Assembly (NCBI RefSeq): GCF_024346675.1
Contig: NZ_AP024850.1
Coordinates: 3,596,001-3,660,000, forward strand
Source: Photobacterium sanguinicancri
GTDB taxonomy: Bacteria > Pseudomonadota > Gammaproteobacteria > Enterobacterales > Vibrionaceae
Reading direction: 5' to 3'
DNA: 64,000 nucleotides
Shown: positions 32,006 through 56,027 of the stretch, in pieces
Position numbering within the stretch: position 1 is the first letter of the stretch
Layout of the letters: each line of letters begins with the position of its first letter
Notes under the pieces: model-generated
The model's input: the letters and a program-made list of their open reading frames with translations, nothing else
Told to the model about the DNA's origin: nothing
Databases searched by the model: none
Made by a program: the position numbers and the translations under genes

Positions 32006-32034
32006 AAAAAGGCTCTAGCATTTCTGCTAGAGCC
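32006..32034 (-). terminator. terminator of the first rRNA/tRNA operon
   Basis: A 10-bp stem GGCTCTAGCA/TGCTAGAGCC with a 4-base loop precedes a five-T run on the minus strand, just after tRNA-Trp. Confidence 0.9.
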
Positions 32035-32041
32035 TTAAAGA

Positions 32042-32118
<77 letters not shown>

Positions 32119-32155
32119 ATTAGTTATTTTAAAGACTTAACTCTGTCTAAATAAG

Positions 32156-32232
32156 TGGCGGAGCGGACGGGACTCGAACCCGCGACCCCCGGCGTGACAG
32201 GCCGGTATTCTAACCAACTGAACTACCGCTCC
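32156..32232 (-). tRNA. tRNA-Asp (anticodon GTC)
   Basis: A 77-nt cloverleaf with encoded CCA. It starts GGAGCGGTAGTTCAG and has anticodon loop CTGTCAC. It resembles E. coli tRNA-Asp, and tRNA-Asp/Trp after 5S is a common distal arrangement in enterobacterial and Vibrio rrn operons. Confidence 0.97.
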
Positions 32233-32296
32233 ACACGGTGATAAACAGTTGCCTGTCTATCCGATAAATGTCGTTCAATACACTTATCTAAATTTA

Positions 32297-32416
32297 AAGC
32301 CTGGCGATGACCTACTCTCACATGGGGAGACCCCACACTACCATCGGCGCTATTACGTTTCACTACTGAGTTCGGCATGGGATCAGGTGGGTCCATAATG
32401 CTATGGTCGCCAAGCA
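32297..32416 (-). rRNA. 5S rRNA, first operon
   Basis: 120-nt 5S gene with conserved CCGAACTCAGTAGTGAAACG and GTAGTGTGGGGTCTCCCCAT. The ends (GCTTGGCG with CGCCAGGC) pair. It appears identical in sequence to the other two copies. Confidence 0.97.
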
Positions 32417-32539
32417 AATTCGGTTTATCTTACGCCGTTGGCGGAAGATACAATCTGGGAAAATCTAACTAGTTACAATATCGTTCTTAACACGCATTCA
32501 AGCGTTTATGGAGTCCGTAAAACCCCTTGGGTGTTGTAT

Positions 32540-35430
<2,891 letters not shown>

Positions 35431-35717
35431 ATACAACCCCAAGAGGTCTGTATGTTCAAACAACCAAGGTTTTATCGTCACTCATTTCCGATCAAGAAAA
35501 ATGAGGACATTGGTTTTTCGCCGGACTCTACACAAGACACTTGAATGTGTGTTGTTTTGAGAACTCGTTTTTATCATTAAAGATAAAAACTATTGTAATT
35601 GAATCTAACGATTCAATTTACTAGTCAGCTTTCCAGATTGTTAAAGAACAGGTGTTTTGATCATCAGAGATGAAAAATCCACTTTCTAATCACACTCTGT
35701 CGAATGTCTTTAGAAAG

Positions 35718-35793
35718 TGGTGGAGCTATGCGGGATCGAACCGCAGACCTCCTGCGTGCAAGGCAGGCGCTCTCCCAGCTGAGCTATAACCCC
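35718..35793 (-). tRNA. tRNA-Ala (anticodon TGC)
   Basis: A 76-nt gene with encoded CCA. It begins GGGGTTATAGCTCAGCTGGG and has anticodon loop CTTGCAC. It is in the 16S-23S spacer, 3' of tRNA-Ile. Confidence 0.97.
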
Positions 35794-35839
35794 AACGTAT
35801 AAAAAGACTGTTTACCGCCACTTTTTCTGGGAGAAAAAG

Positions 35840-35916
<77 letters not shown>

Positions 35917-35992
35917 AAGTCTTTTTTGCGTTCTTTTACATTTTAACCAAGCAATCTGTGTGGACACTGCATCAAACAAGCAGTCTATCGTT

Positions 35993-37535
<1,543 letters not shown>

Positions 37536-37809
37536 AAAGTTTTTGATGGCTCAATGAATACTGATTGAATATCGATAACTAGAAGCTAGTCATGATATTC
37601 GAATTGACTGTGCCAAAGCTTAAGTAAACTTAAGTTTTGTATTGGTCACTCAGTTCATTGATGCCAAATTCATTGTTACTTAAAAAGTCACAATGAACAG
37701 TTTTGACTATTCATTTCACGAGTGCCCACACAGATTGCATGGTCAAATTGTTAAAGAACGTTGACTTTCAATACCTTAGCGTTGAACGCTTCAGCAAGTC
37801 AGGACGCGT

Positions 37810-37837
37810 ATAATACGCTTCTCAACTTTTAAGTCAA
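37810..37837 (-). promoter_or_regulatory. rrn P1 promoter, first operon
   Basis: TTGACT and TATTAT are separated by 16 bp, followed by the GC-rich discriminator ACGCGTCC typical of stringently controlled rRNA promoters. The DNA upstream is A/T rich, consistent with an UP element. The 16S 5' end is about 270 nt downstream. Confidence 0.85.
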
Positions 37838-37921
37838 GATAAAACTTTCATCTTTTTAATCATTCGATTAAAACATAAAAACCTTATATTGACTCCGCTC
37901 ACACCGCTTGATGCTAGAGCG

Positions 37922-37952
37922 AAATAAAAGCCCGTTGTTGCCAACGGGCTCT
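37922..37952 (-). terminator. terminator of the second rRNA operon
   Basis: A stem AGCCCGTTG/CAACGGGCT (37950-37929) precedes TTTTATTTC on the minus strand, 9 bp after 5S. Confidence 0.85.
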
Positions 37953-37960
37953 CAAAATTG

Positions 37961-38080
37961 AAGCCTGGCGATGACCTACTCTCACATGGGGAGACCCCAC
38001 ACTACCATCGGCGCTATTACGTTTCACTACTGAGTTCGGCATGGGATCAGGTGGGTCCATAATGCTATGGTCGCCAAGCA
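37961..38080 (-). rRNA. 5S rRNA, second operon
   Basis: 120 nt, reading the same as the other two 5S copies. The 5S-23S spacer (38081-38202) is 122 bp, one base shorter than in the first operon, with a few substitutions. No tRNA gene follows it. Confidence 0.97.
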
Positions 38081-38202
38081 AATTCGGTTTATCTTACGCC
38101 GTAGCGGAAGATACAATCTGGGAAAATCTAACTAGTTACAATATTCGTTCTTAACACGCATTCAAGCGTTATGGAGTCCGTAAAACCCCTTGGGTGTTGT
38201 AT

Positions 38203-41093
<2,891 letters not shown>

Positions 41094-41429
41094 ATACAAC
41101 CCCAAGAGGTCTGTATGTTCAAACAACCAAGGTTTTATCGTCACTCATTTCCGATCAAGAAAAATGAGGACATTGGTTTTTCGCCGGACTCTACACAAGA
41201 CACTTGAATGTGTGTTGTTTTGAGAACTCGTTTTTATCATTAAAGATAAAAACTATTGTAATTCAATCATTTGATTGAATTTACTAGTCAGCTTTCCAGA
41301 TTGTTAAAGAGCATAACGCAAAAAGCGTTAATCAATAACCGAAGTCATTCATTAGCGCTTTCGCTATTTCTAAAACTAATTTACCAAGCAATCTGTGTGG
41401 ACACTGCATCAAACAAGCAGTCTATCGTT
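41094..41429 (-). other. tRNA-free 16S-23S spacer, second operon
   Basis: A 336-bp spacer without any tRNA. Its 23S-proximal part matches the first-operon spacer, including boxA (CTCTTTAACAAT, 41311-41300). Where the tRNA genes should be there is about 60 bp of unrelated sequence. The 16S processing stem half is retained. tRNA-less spacers are known in Vibrionaceae. Confidence 0.9.
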
Positions 41430-42972
<1,543 letters not shown>

Positions 42973-43233
42973 AAAGTTTTTGATGGCTCAATGAATACTG
43001 ATTGAATATCGATAACTAGAAGCTAGTCATGATATTCGAATTGACTGTGCCAAAGCTTAAGTAAACTTAAGTTTTGTATTGGTCACTCAGTTCATTGATG
43101 CCAAATTCATTGTTACTTAAAAAGTCACAATGAACAGTTTTGACTATTCATTTCACGAGTGCCCACACAGATTGCATGGTCAAATTGTTAAAGAGCTTTG
43201 CTTTCAGTGCCTTAACACTTAAGCAGGAGGCGT

Positions 43234-43261
43234 ATAATACGCTTTCTACTTTGAAAGTCAA
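43234..43261 (-). promoter_or_regulatory. rrn P1 promoter, second operon
   Basis: TTGACT and TATTAT with a 16-bp spacer and discriminator ACGCCTCC. The -35 lies inside one arm of a 9-bp inverted repeat (TCAACATAA at 43258-43266, TTATGTTGA at 43292-43300). Confidence 0.85.
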
Positions 43262-43298
43262 CATAAAATTCTATGTAATTCACACAAAACATTATGTT

Positions 43299-43321
43299 GA
43301 CTCGTCTCATTGAGACAAGTC
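43299..43321 (-). terminator. hairpin after third-operon 5S (weak terminator candidate)
   Basis: A 10-bp stem GACTTGTCTC/GAGACGAGTC (one G-U) follows 5S by 7 bp on the minus strand. No T run follows immediately, only AACATAATGTTTT. Termination may be inefficient. Confidence 0.5.
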
Positions 43322-43328
43322 GAAATTG

Positions 43329-43448
43329 AAGCCTGGCGATGACCTACTCTCACATGGGGAGACCCCACACTACCATCGGCGCTATTACGTTTCACTACTG
43401 AGTTCGGCATGGGATCAGGTGGGTCCATAATGCTATGGTCGCCAAGCA
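43329..43448 (-). rRNA. 5S rRNA, third operon
   Basis: 120 nt, reading the same as the other copies and exactly 5,368 bp from the second-operon 5S. No distal tRNA. Confidence 0.97.
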
Positions 43449-43570
43449 AATTCGGTTTATCTTACGCCGTAGCGGAAGATACAATCTGGGAAAATCTAAC
43501 TAGTTACAATATTCGTTCTTAACACGCATTCAAGCGTTATGGAGTCCGTAAAACCCCTTGGGTGTTGTAT

Positions 43571-46461
<2,891 letters not shown>

Positions 46462-46797
46462 ATACAACCCCAAGAGGTCTGTATGTTCAAACAACCAAGG
46501 TTTTATCGTCACTCATTTCCGATCAAGAAAAATGAGGACATTGGTTTTTCGCCGGACTCTACACAAGACACTTGAATGTGTGTTGTTTTGAGAACTCGTT
46601 TTTATCATTAAAGATAAAAACTATTGTAATTCAATCATTTGATTGAATTTACTAGTCAGCTTTCCAGATTGTTAAAGAGCATAACGCAAAAAGCGTTAAT
46701 CAATAACCGAAGTCATTCATTAGCGCTTTCGCTATTTCTAAAACTAATTTACCAAGCAATCTGTGTGGACACTGCATCAAACAAGCAGTCTATCGTT
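46462..46797 (-). other. tRNA-free 16S-23S spacer, third operon
   Basis: A 336-bp spacer that reads the same as that of the second operon, with boxA at 46679-46668. No tRNA. Confidence 0.9.
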
Positions 46798-48340
<1,543 letters not shown>

Positions 48341-48775
48341 AAAGTTTTTGATGGCTCAATGAATACTGATTGAATATCGATAACTAGAAGCTAGTCATGA
48401 TATTCGAATTGACTGTGCCAAAGCTTAAGTAAACTTAAGTTTTGTATTGGTCACTCAGTTCATTGATGCCAAATTCATTGTTACTTAAAAAGTCACAATG
48501 AACACTTTTGACTATTCATTTCACGAGTGCCCACACAGATTGCATGGTCAAATTGTTAAAGAACATACTGACTTCGTAGCGGGCTTAGCGCCTTGCTCCG
48601 TGTCAGTGAGGTCGTATTATAGAGACTTCGATCACATTGGCAAGGGGCATTTAGAGATAATTATGACATTTAGGTTTAAGCGCTCAACTATCGAACAATA
48701 AGCCTTATTTTAGGTATTATTCACACCGTTACAGCGTTATTCTTTTCACTCTTATCATCAAAGCAGACTATTTCT
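48341..48775 (-). promoter_or_regulatory. leader and promoter of the third operon, and yrdA upstream region
   Basis: The 220 bp next to 16S match the other two leaders (one substitution noted near 48505), with the processing stem and boxA (48563-48552). Beyond boxA the sequence becomes unique and carries a distinct P1 promoter. The last 130 bp should contain the yrdA promoter, not identified. No protein gene was seen. Confidence 0.8.
48616..48643 (-). promoter_or_regulatory. rrn P1 promoter, third operon
   Basis: TTGCCA and a consensus TATAAT with a 16-bp spacer and discriminator ACGACCTC. It differs from the other two: consensus -10 but weaker -35, and less A/T-rich DNA upstream. Confidence 0.82.
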
Positions 48776-49321
48776 ATGCCAGATTCTATGCGTACCTTTA
48801 AAGGAAAAGCTCCAAAATTAGGCCTTAATACCTATATAGATGTGTCTGCCGTTATGATCGGTGAAATTTCACTTGGTGATGAATCAAGTATTTGGCCTTT
48901 AGTCACCGCGCGAGGCGACGTTAATCATATATCGATTGGTCATCGCTCAAATATTCAAGATGGAACTGTACTCCATGTCAGCCGTGCTACTCATGATAAC
49001 CCCAGTGGCCACCCTTTAATCATTGGTGATGATGTTACCGTTGGCCATAAAGCAATGCTGCATGGTTGCCATATTGGTGATCGAGTATTAGTCGGCATGG
49101 GAGCGATCATTTTAGATGGTGCCGTCATTCATAATGACATCATCATCGGAGCGGGGAGTTTAGTGCCGCCAGGTAAGATATTAGAGAGTGGCTTCCTTTA
49201 TATAGGTAGCCCTATAAAACAAGCGCGCTCTTTAACGGATAAAGAACGCGCTTTCCTGTCTATCTCTGCTGATAACTATGTTCGCCTGAAAGATGACTAC
49301 TTAGCTGAGATTAGCCAATAA
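48776..49321 (+). CDS. yrdA: gamma-carbonic-anhydrase-family hexapeptide-repeat protein YrdA
   Basis: Left-handed beta-helix trimer, homologous to gamma-class carbonic anhydrases; activity in this clade is uncertain. The 181-residue protein carries hexapeptide repeats and the expected metal-ligand histidines in TVLHVS, TVGHKAMLHGC. It also has RGDV, NIQDG and IIGAGSLVPPGK. The ATG at 48776 lacks a clear ribosome site; a second ATG at 48788 is possible. It converges on yrdB, with an 11-bp overlap of the 3' ends. Confidence 0.94.
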   Translation: MPDSMRTFKGKAPKLGLNTYIDVSAVMIGEISLGDESSIWPLVTARGDVNHISIGHRSNIQDGTVLHVSRATHDNPSGHPLIIGDDVTVGHKAMLHGCHIGDRVLVGMGAIILDGAVIHNDIIIGAGSLVPPGKILESGFLYIGSPIKQARSLTDKERAFLSISADNYVRLKDDYLAEISQ

Positions 49322-49574
49322 CAACAGAGCCATCAGGCTCAAAGTTTTCATCTTCGATTTTTTCTTCAGCGAGATCTTCAAGGTCGAAGCGTAGATGTAT
49401 AAATGCAGAAAGAATATCGGCTTCATTAACCAAGGAACCTTCGCTCCGTTGTTGTAACCAGCCAAGCGATACCCAGCAATCAATCAATGCACCCGCTTGT
49501 TGTGCAGGGAAGCTTACCGCTTGGCGTTTTGCATCCCAAGTTTGAATATCTGCAAATAAAATATCTTGGTTCAT
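49311..49574 (-). CDS. yrdB: YrdB, DUF1488-family small protein
   Basis: An 87-residue acidic protein of unknown function. It resembles E. coli YrdB from memory: an MNQ-I-F-D--WD start, VSFPA, and a C-terminal R-DLE--AE--I-DE segment. It is the last gene of tsaC-hemF-aroE-yrdB, 19 bp after aroE, as in E. coli where yrdB follows aroE. Confidence 0.88.
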   Translation of the reverse strand: MNQDILFADIQTWDAKRQAVSFPAQQAGALIDCWVSLGWLQQRSEGSLVNEADILSAFIHLRFDLEDLAEEKIEDENFEPDGSVVIG

Positions 49575-49593
49575 GATTTTTGTTCTCTATTTA

Positions 49594-50415
49594 TTATAAT
49601 TGAAGCTGAAGTCTCAGTTCGCGTTGTACCTGCTTCGCACTAGGGCGCAAGCCTCGCCATAGCATAAAGCTTTCGGCAGCTTGGCCCACTAACATCCCAA
49701 GTCCATCAAGTGTTCTATGCGCGCCTAAATCTTTTGCCCATTGATTAAAGGTGGTGGTTTGCGCGCTATACACCATATCGTAGCAAGTCACTTGACTTGA
49801 AATCAGGCTATGGGGCAGGGAAGGTAATTGCCCGGATAACCCTGCAGACGTCGAGTTGATAATAATGTCGAATGTCAGACCATCAAGTTCATCGATCGCT
49901 TGCGAAGCAATTGTGCCATGTGAAGAAAAAAGGGCGGCTAATTGTTGCGCTTTGGCTTCAGTTCGATTGGCCACAACCACTTCTGCTGGCTGCTGAGCTA
50001 ATAAAGGGAGGATAACCCCACGCGCGGCACCACCAGCACCAACCAATAAAATACGCTTTCCCTTTAAAGGGACTTGATGCTGCAATAAGTCCTGAACTAA
50101 TCCTTCACCATCGGTGTTATCACCAAGAATCACACCATCGTCAAGTTTCTTCAAAGTATTCACTGCGCCCGCTAAGCGTGCACGTTCAGTTAATTGCTGC
50201 GCATATTGGAAAGCTTCTTCTTTAAAGGGGGCTGTAATGTTACAGCCGCGACCACCCTGAGCAAAAAAACGATCCGCAGCCACAGTAAAACCATCTATAT
50301 CAGGTTGCTCAGCATGGTAGACCATGTCTTGCGCAGTTTGGCGAGCAAATAAGGTATGAATAAAAGGCGATTTGCTTTGAGTGATGGGATTACCAAAAAC
50401 AACGTACTGATCCAT
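49594..50415 (-). CDS. aroE: shikimate dehydrogenase (NADP+)
   Basis: Reduces 3-dehydroshikimate in aromatic amino acid synthesis. The 273-residue protein has the substrate site SKSPFIH, catalytic Lys65 (NITAPFKEE) and Asp102 (DNTDGEG), numbered as in E. coli. The NADP loop is GAGGAARGV with NRTEAKA. The C-terminus has [14 protein letters not shown]. It lies 75 bp after hemF. Confidence 0.97.
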   Translation of the reverse strand: MDQYVVFGNPITQSKSPFIHTLFARQTAQDMVYHAEQPDIDGFTVAADRFFAQGGRGCNITAPFKEEAFQYAQQLTERARLAGAVNTLKKLDDGVILGDNTDGEGLVQDLLQHQVPLKGKRILLVGAGGAARGVILPLLAQQPAEVVVANRTEAKAQQLAALFSSHGTIASQAIDELDGLTFDIIINSTSAGLSGQLPSLPHSLISSQVTCYDMVYSAQTTTFNQWAKDLGAHRTLDGLGMLVGQAAESFMLWRGLRPSAKQVQRELRLQLQL

Positions 50416-50490
50416 GTGGGAAAGCTTCCAATAAATGAGGGACGATCATTCGACCCTAACACTGCATCTATGGAAGCTCAAACAGTTCGT

Positions 50491-51959
<1,469 letters not shown>

Positions 51960-52067
51960 GTCACCCTCATTATTATTTAGCTGATTATCATTTAACTTCC
52001 TATTTACTAGTTTACCCACTCTGAGCAAGCAACTCCATGACGGTAATACAATGAGACAAATACACCG

Positions 52068-52083
52068 ACGCAAACGTTTTCCT
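52068..52083. promoter_or_regulatory. PurR operator upstream of purEK
   Basis: ACGCAAACGTTTTCCT matches the E. coli PurR consensus ANGCAANCGNTTNCNT at every specified position. It overlaps the putative -35 region of the purE promoter, so hypoxanthine/guanine-bound PurR should repress purEK. Confidence 0.9.
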
Positions 52084-52105
52084 TCGTTTAAAATCACCGT
52101 ATAAT
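52077..52105 (+). promoter_or_regulatory. purEK promoter
   Basis: A consensus TATAAT (52100-52105) lies 17 bp after a weak -35 (TTTTCC) that is inside the PurR operator. The purE ATG is 53 bp downstream. Confidence 0.75.
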
Positions 52106-52157
52106 GCGGCCAACACGTATTATTTGCGACGTTTTAAGTTATCAACAGGAGATCGGA

Positions 52158-52643
52158 ATGAAAGTTGGAATTATCATGGGTTCGAAATCTGACTGGCCAA
52201 CCATGCAACATGCCGCTGAAATGCTAGATCGCTTCAATGTGCCTTATGAAACAAAAGTAGTTTCTGCTCACCGTACTCCTCAACTTCTTGCTGATTACGC
52301 CAACAGTGCTAAAGAACGCGGGATCAAAGTCATCATCGCAGGCGCAGGCGGAGCCGCTCATCTTCCTGGAATGGCTGCGGCATTTACCAGCCTACCTGTA
52401 CTTGGTGTTCCCGTGCAATCACGCGCTCTGAAGGGCATGGACTCATTACTGTCTATCGTTCAAATGCCAAAAGGTATTGCGGTTGGTACCTTAGCCATTG
52501 GTGAAGCAGGCGCCGCAAATGCCGGCATTTTGGCCGCACAAATCATTGGCACGCACGATGAAGAAGTGATGGCAAAAGTAGAAGCGTTCCGCAGCGAACA
52601 AACCGAAACCGTTCTTGCGAATCCAAACCCAGCAGAGGACTAA
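52158..52643 (+). CDS. purE: N5-carboxyaminoimidazole ribonucleotide mutase
   Basis: Converts N5-CAIR to CAIR in purine synthesis. The 161-residue class I PurE has [39 protein letters not shown] and [15 protein letters not shown]. The ATG at 52158 has AGGAGA 6 nt upstream; an in-frame ATG 54 bp earlier falls at the -10 box and is rejected. purK follows after 4 bp. Confidence 0.97.
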   Translation: MKVGIIMGSKSDWPTMQHAAEMLDRFNVPYETKVVSAHRTPQLLADYANSAKERGIKVIIAGAGGAAHLPGMAAAFTSLPVLGVPVQSRALKGMDSLLSIVQMPKGIAVGTLAIGEAGAANAGILAAQIIGTHDEEVMAKVEAFRSEQTETVLANPNPAED

Positions 52644-52647
52644 ACAC

Positions 52648-53760
52648 ATGCACGTACTGGTTTTAGGCGCAGGTCAGCTCGCTCGTATGATGTCATTAGC
52701 AGGTGCTCCACTGAATATTGAGATCTCTGCGTTTGATGTGGGCAGTGAAAATATCGTTCACCCACTAACGCAAGTGGTGATAGGCCAAGGATTAGAAGCA
52801 GCCATTGCGCGTGCCGATGTCATCACTGCTGAGTTTGAGCATATCCCGCACCATATCCTTGATGTGTGTGAGCAAAGTGGTAAGTTCCTGCCAACCACTG
52901 ATGCGATTAAAGCCGGAGGCGATCGCCGAATAGAAAAAGCATTACTTGATAGTGCAAAAGTGCGCAATGCCAAATATTACGTTATCAATAACCGTGCCGA
53001 TTTTGATGCTGCAGTCCAACATGTAGGCCTGCCTATGGTATTAAAAAGTGCGCTTGGTGGTTACGATGGCAAAGGACAGTGGCGTTTAAAAGATCCCGCT
53101 CAGATGGATACCATGTGGGATGAAATGGCACAGTGCATTGCCGCGACACCAACTCAAGCTATTGTCGCTGAAGAATTTGTACCCTTTAATCGCGAAGTAT
53201 CACTGGTTGGTGCACGTGGCAAAGATGGATCTGTTTCCGTCTATCCACTCGCGGAAAATGTGCATACCAATGGTGTATTAAGTCTATCGACTGCAATTAA
53301 CGAAGAAGCACTACAAGCACAAGCAAAGCACATGTTTACCGCTGTCGCTGAGAGCCTTGATTATGTCGGCGTATTAGCCCTTGAGTTTTTTGACCTTGAT
53401 GGTGAGCTACTGGTTAATGAAATTGCCCCTCGCGTTCATAACTCAGGCCACTGGACGCAGCAAGGTGCTGAAACCTGTCAATTTGAAAACCATTTACGTG
53501 CCGTTTGTGGCTTACCCCTGGGGAGCACAGACTTGATTCGGCCAACGGCAATGATCAATATTTTAGGTGAAGATACTTTACCTAAAAGCGTGCTGACCGA
53601 AGCAGGTTGCCATGTTCACTGGTACGGCAAAGAAAAGCGAGCGGGGCGAAAAATGGGACATATCAATGTGTGTGCCCCTACACCTGAAGCGCTGGTTAAT
53701 AAATTACAAGCTCTCAGCCAGCAGCTTGATAGCACGGCATTTCCAGCACTATCGCTTTAG
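52648..53760 (+). CDS. purK: N5-carboxyaminoimidazole ribonucleotide synthase
   Basis: ATP-grasp enzyme that makes N5-CAIR from AIR, ATP and bicarbonate. The 370-residue protein starts [15 protein letters not shown] and has [55 protein letters not shown] and NSGHWTQ. The start at 52648 is downstream of GAGGA in the purE tail. A terminator follows. Confidence 0.97.
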   Translation: MHVLVLGAGQLARMMSLAGAPLNIEISAFDVGSENIVHPLTQVVIGQGLEAAIARADVITAEFEHIPHHILDVCEQSGKFLPTTDAIKAGGDRRIEKALLDSAKVRNAKYYVINNRADFDAAVQHVGLPMVLKSALGGYDGKGQWRLKDPAQMDTMWDEMAQCIAATPTQAIVAEEFVPFNREVSLVGARGKDGSVSVYPLAENVHTNGVLSLSTAINEEALQAQAKHMFTAVAESLDYVGVLALEFFDLDGELLVNEIAPRVHNSGHWTQQGAETCQFENHLRAVCGLPLGSTDLIRPTAMINILGEDTLPKSVLTEAGCHVHWYGKEKRAGRKMGHINVCAPTPEALVNKLQALSQQLDSTAFPALSL

Positions 53761-53797
53761 ATAAAAAAGACGAGCACTCTGTCTCGCCCTAAACGAC

Positions 53798-53825
53798 AAA
53801 AGCCAGCATCAATGCTGGCTTTTTT
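53798..53825. terminator. intrinsic terminator between purK and yrdD
   Basis: A 9-bp AGCCAGCAT/ATGCTGGCT stem with A and T tracts on either side. It can serve purK (plus) and yrdD (minus). Confidence 0.88.
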
Positions 53826-53843
53826 ATCTGCTCACGTCTGTAC

Positions 53844-54431
53844 TTACTCTGCAGGCTCGCGATGCTCAGGCTCTACAGCATCTTGGTATGCATGGCATTT
53901 ACGATCAGCGCATTGCAGTTTAATACCACTCGCTAATTTCTTCTCAATCAGCAAACCGTAGCCGCATAACTGACAGCGCCCCATGATGGGTTTATGGTTA
54001 ACCGCAAAACGGCACGTTGGAAATTGATCGCAAGCAAAGAACATTTTGCCATAACGAGACTTACGCTCAGTTAACGCTCCCTTATGACAACTTGGGCAGG
54101 CAATATGCGTTTCTTCCGCTTTTTTTTCAAGCGGCTCGATATGGTGACAGGTAGGGTAATTTAAACACCCAATAAACATCCCATAACGGCCTTGTCGCAA
54201 TACAAGCTCATCATTACATTCAGGGCAAGGCTTACCTAAATGTTTAACAATATGACCATCATTTTGATGAAGCGGCTGAATAAATTCACAGTTTGGGTAT
54301 TGGCTACAGCCCAAAAATGGACCTCGCTTACCAAAGCGCATGGTTAGCTCATTACCACACTCAGGGCAGGCTTGGTGCGTTAACGCGTGCTCGTGAGTCG
54401 TAAAAAGTTCTTGGTCAATTTTACCAGACAT
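53844..54431 (-). CDS. yrdD: YrdD-type topoisomerase zinc-ribbon protein
   Basis: A 195-residue protein made only of C4 zinc ribbons like those at the C-terminus of topoisomerase I. CPEC..GCSQYPNC, CPEC..GCLNYPTC and CPSC..ACDQFPTC are followed by a fourth set CQLC..CADRKC. It has no topoisomerase catalytic domain. Nucleic-acid binding is likely but the function is unknown. It is 25 bp downstream of smg. Confidence 0.92.
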   Translation of the reverse strand: MSGKIDQELFTTHEHALTHQACPECGNELTMRFGKRGPFLGCSQYPNCEFIQPLHQNDGHIVKHLGKPCPECNDELVLRQGRYGMFIGCLNYPTCHHIEPLEKKAEETHIACPSCHKGALTERKSRYGKMFFACDQFPTCRFAVNHKPIMGRCQLCGYGLLIEKKLASGIKLQCADRKCHAYQDAVEPEHREPAE

Positions 54432-54456
54432 GATGATTGATACTGCCGTTCGCTAA

Positions 54457-54930
54457 TTAGTGAATGTAGCCATCTTCCATGCCATACAACAGCTCTTCCA
54501 TTTGGCTGTAAGCACTTTCGTTACCTGGCGCATTGAAAAGCACCATTAAGATAATCCATTGAAGGTCATCCAGAATAAATTCATTCGTTTCAAGCTCCAT
54601 TACTCGGTCAATCACCATCTCACGAGTATCAGCACTCAGAACATGAATCTGCTCTAGGTAAATTAGAAAGCCACGACACTCGACATCAAGACGTGTCATC
54701 TCTTGTGGGGTATAAATTCGAATTGACGTCACCGCACTGGTATTCATGTACGGGTTCTGTTCAGTTTCTTGTAGCGCAGCCAGCTTTTCTAACCAAGATA
54801 GTGCTTTGTATATGTCTTCTTGATGAAAGCCCGCTCGAAGTAGCTCATCGGATAGTTCTTCCTGATCAACCAACAGCTCTGCATCGCTGTGTATATAGGT
54901 TTCAAACAGGTACATTAAGATATCCATCAT
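54457..54930 (-). CDS. smg: Smg (DUF494) protein
   Basis: A 157-residue acidic protein of the Smg family ([13 protein letters not shown] start, [19 protein letters not shown] centre). Function is unknown; it is conserved next to dprA in gammaproteobacteria. Its start overlaps the dprA stop by 4 bp (ATGA). Confidence 0.94.
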   Translation of the reverse strand: MMDILMYLFETYIHSDAELLVDQEELSDELLRAGFHQEDIYKALSWLEKLAALQETEQNPYMNTSAVTSIRIYTPQEMTRLDVECRGFLIYLEQIHVLSADTREMVIDRVMELETNEFILDDLQWIILMVLFNAPGNESAYSQMEELLYGMEDGYIH

Positions 54931-56027
54931 GACTTGCCCCTCCTCGTTCTGATATAGCCACCGGGTACTGAGGTAACAAACCCAAGCAATTCTAGCTCTA
55001 ATAATTGCATCATAACTTCATGCACGGGTTGTTCACTACGTTCAGCAACCACATCTACGGGTGTTGCTTCATTGCCTACGGTAGCCAACAAGGCGGGAAA
55101 TGGCAATTGCTGATCTTCACCCTGTGGCAGAGTTTTGCTTAATTGACTATTTATTGCGCACTCTGTCAGTGCACCTACCTCCTCAAAGATATCGACCGGG
55201 GTTTCTACCAATTTAGCACCCGATTTTATTAATGCGTTACAGCCTCTACTTTCAGGGTTACGGATCGAACCTGGTAGAGCAAAAACATCTCGCCCTTGCT
55301 CTAAGGCATAACGCGCCGTAATCAAAGAACCACTTTTTTCTGCGGCCTCTACAACTAATACGCCCACCGACAAGCCACTGATCACTCGGTTACGCCGAGG
55401 AAAGTTTTGCGGGCGTGGTTTTTCATCTGGCCAGAACTCAGAAACTAACGCCCCTTGCTCTTTTATCTTAGCGGCTAAATCACGATGACGAGCAGGATAG
55501 ACCTGTGACAGGCCTGCTCCCAAAACGGCAATTGTCGCACCACCATGCTTTAATGCGCCATGATGCGCTTGACCATCAACCCCTAACGCCAAGCCACTGG
55601 TTACCACATAATTGGCCGCAACCAAGGCACCAGCAAACTCATAGGCTGATTCACGCCCGTCAATACTGGCAGAGCGACTCCCCACAATAGCAAGCTGAGG
55701 TGCACTCAGGTATTCCACTTGACCACTCACAAATAAGACTGGAGGCGCGGCAGCAATTTGCTTGAGTAAAGCAGGATAATAGGGGGAATCGATAGTCAGG
55801 ATCGTATTATCTTGATGGTCGGCCCACCAAAGGCAACGATCAATCTGCGCTTGAAGAGGAGTACGAAAGGCTGATATTTGAGAAAGGGATAAGCCGAATG
55901 TCTGTAACTGTTCTGTCGACATGGCACGCAATTGCGTTGGCGTACCATGTTGTAATAAACGACTGACTTTTACACCACCAACGCCAGGAACGGCAGTGAG
56001 TGCAAGCCAGTCTTCCAGACTATTCAT
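54927..56027 (-). CDS. dprA: DNA-processing protein DprA (Smf)
   Basis: Loads RecA on incoming single-stranded DNA during transformation. The 366-residue protein has an N-terminal helix-hairpin-helix-like region ([14 protein letters not shown]). The Rossmann-like core carries [34 protein letters not shown] and [14 protein letters not shown]-terminal winged-helix domain (about 300-366) is present. The start overlaps the LysM gene by 4 bp. Confidence 0.96.
   Translation of the reverse strand: MNSLEDWLALTAVPGVGGVKVSRLLQHGTPTQLRAMSTEQLQTFGLSLSQISAFRTPLQAQIDRCLWWADHQDNTILTIDSPYYPALLKQIAAAPPVLFVSGQVEYLSAPQLAIVGSRSASIDGRESAYEFAGALVAANYVVTSGLALGVDGQAHHGALKHGGATIAVLGAGLSQVYPARHRDLAAKIKEQGALVSEFWPDEKPRPQNFPRRNRVISGLSVGVLVVEAAEKSGSLITARYALEQGRDVFALPGSIRNPESRGCNALIKSGAKLVETPVDIFEEVGALTECAINSQLSKTLPQGEDQQLPFPALLATVGNEATPVDVVAERSEQPVHEVMMQLLELELLGFVTSVPGGYIRTRRGKS

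Larger units (their letters stand above)
37536..37960 (-). promoter_or_regulatory. leader, promoter and upstream terminator between first and second operons
   Basis: This 425-bp stretch contains, in minus-strand order, the terminator of the second operon and the P1 promoter of the first. The transcribed leader then has boxA (37758-37747) and the 5' half of the 16S processing stem (37743-37721), complementary to the spacer element at 35946-35968. No protein gene was seen. Confidence 0.85.
42973..43328 (-). promoter_or_regulatory. leader and promoter between second and third operons
   Basis: A 356-bp stretch holding the leader of the second operon (boxA 43195-43184, processing-stem half) and its P1 promoter. 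A hairpin after the third-operon 5S completes it. No protein gene was seen. It is one of the most compact inter-operon junctions here: 5S of one operon ends 67 bp before the -35 of the next. Confidence 0.85.

Noticed and set aside
48498..48701. 67-codon ORF across the third-operon leader and promoter
   Set aside because: Antisense to the rRNA leader and promoter; no ribosome site and no protein-like composition.
51960..52097. 46-codon N-terminal extension of tsaC
   Set aside because: Not like the family; it overlaps the purEK regulatory region, and the GTG at 51959 has a good ribosome site.
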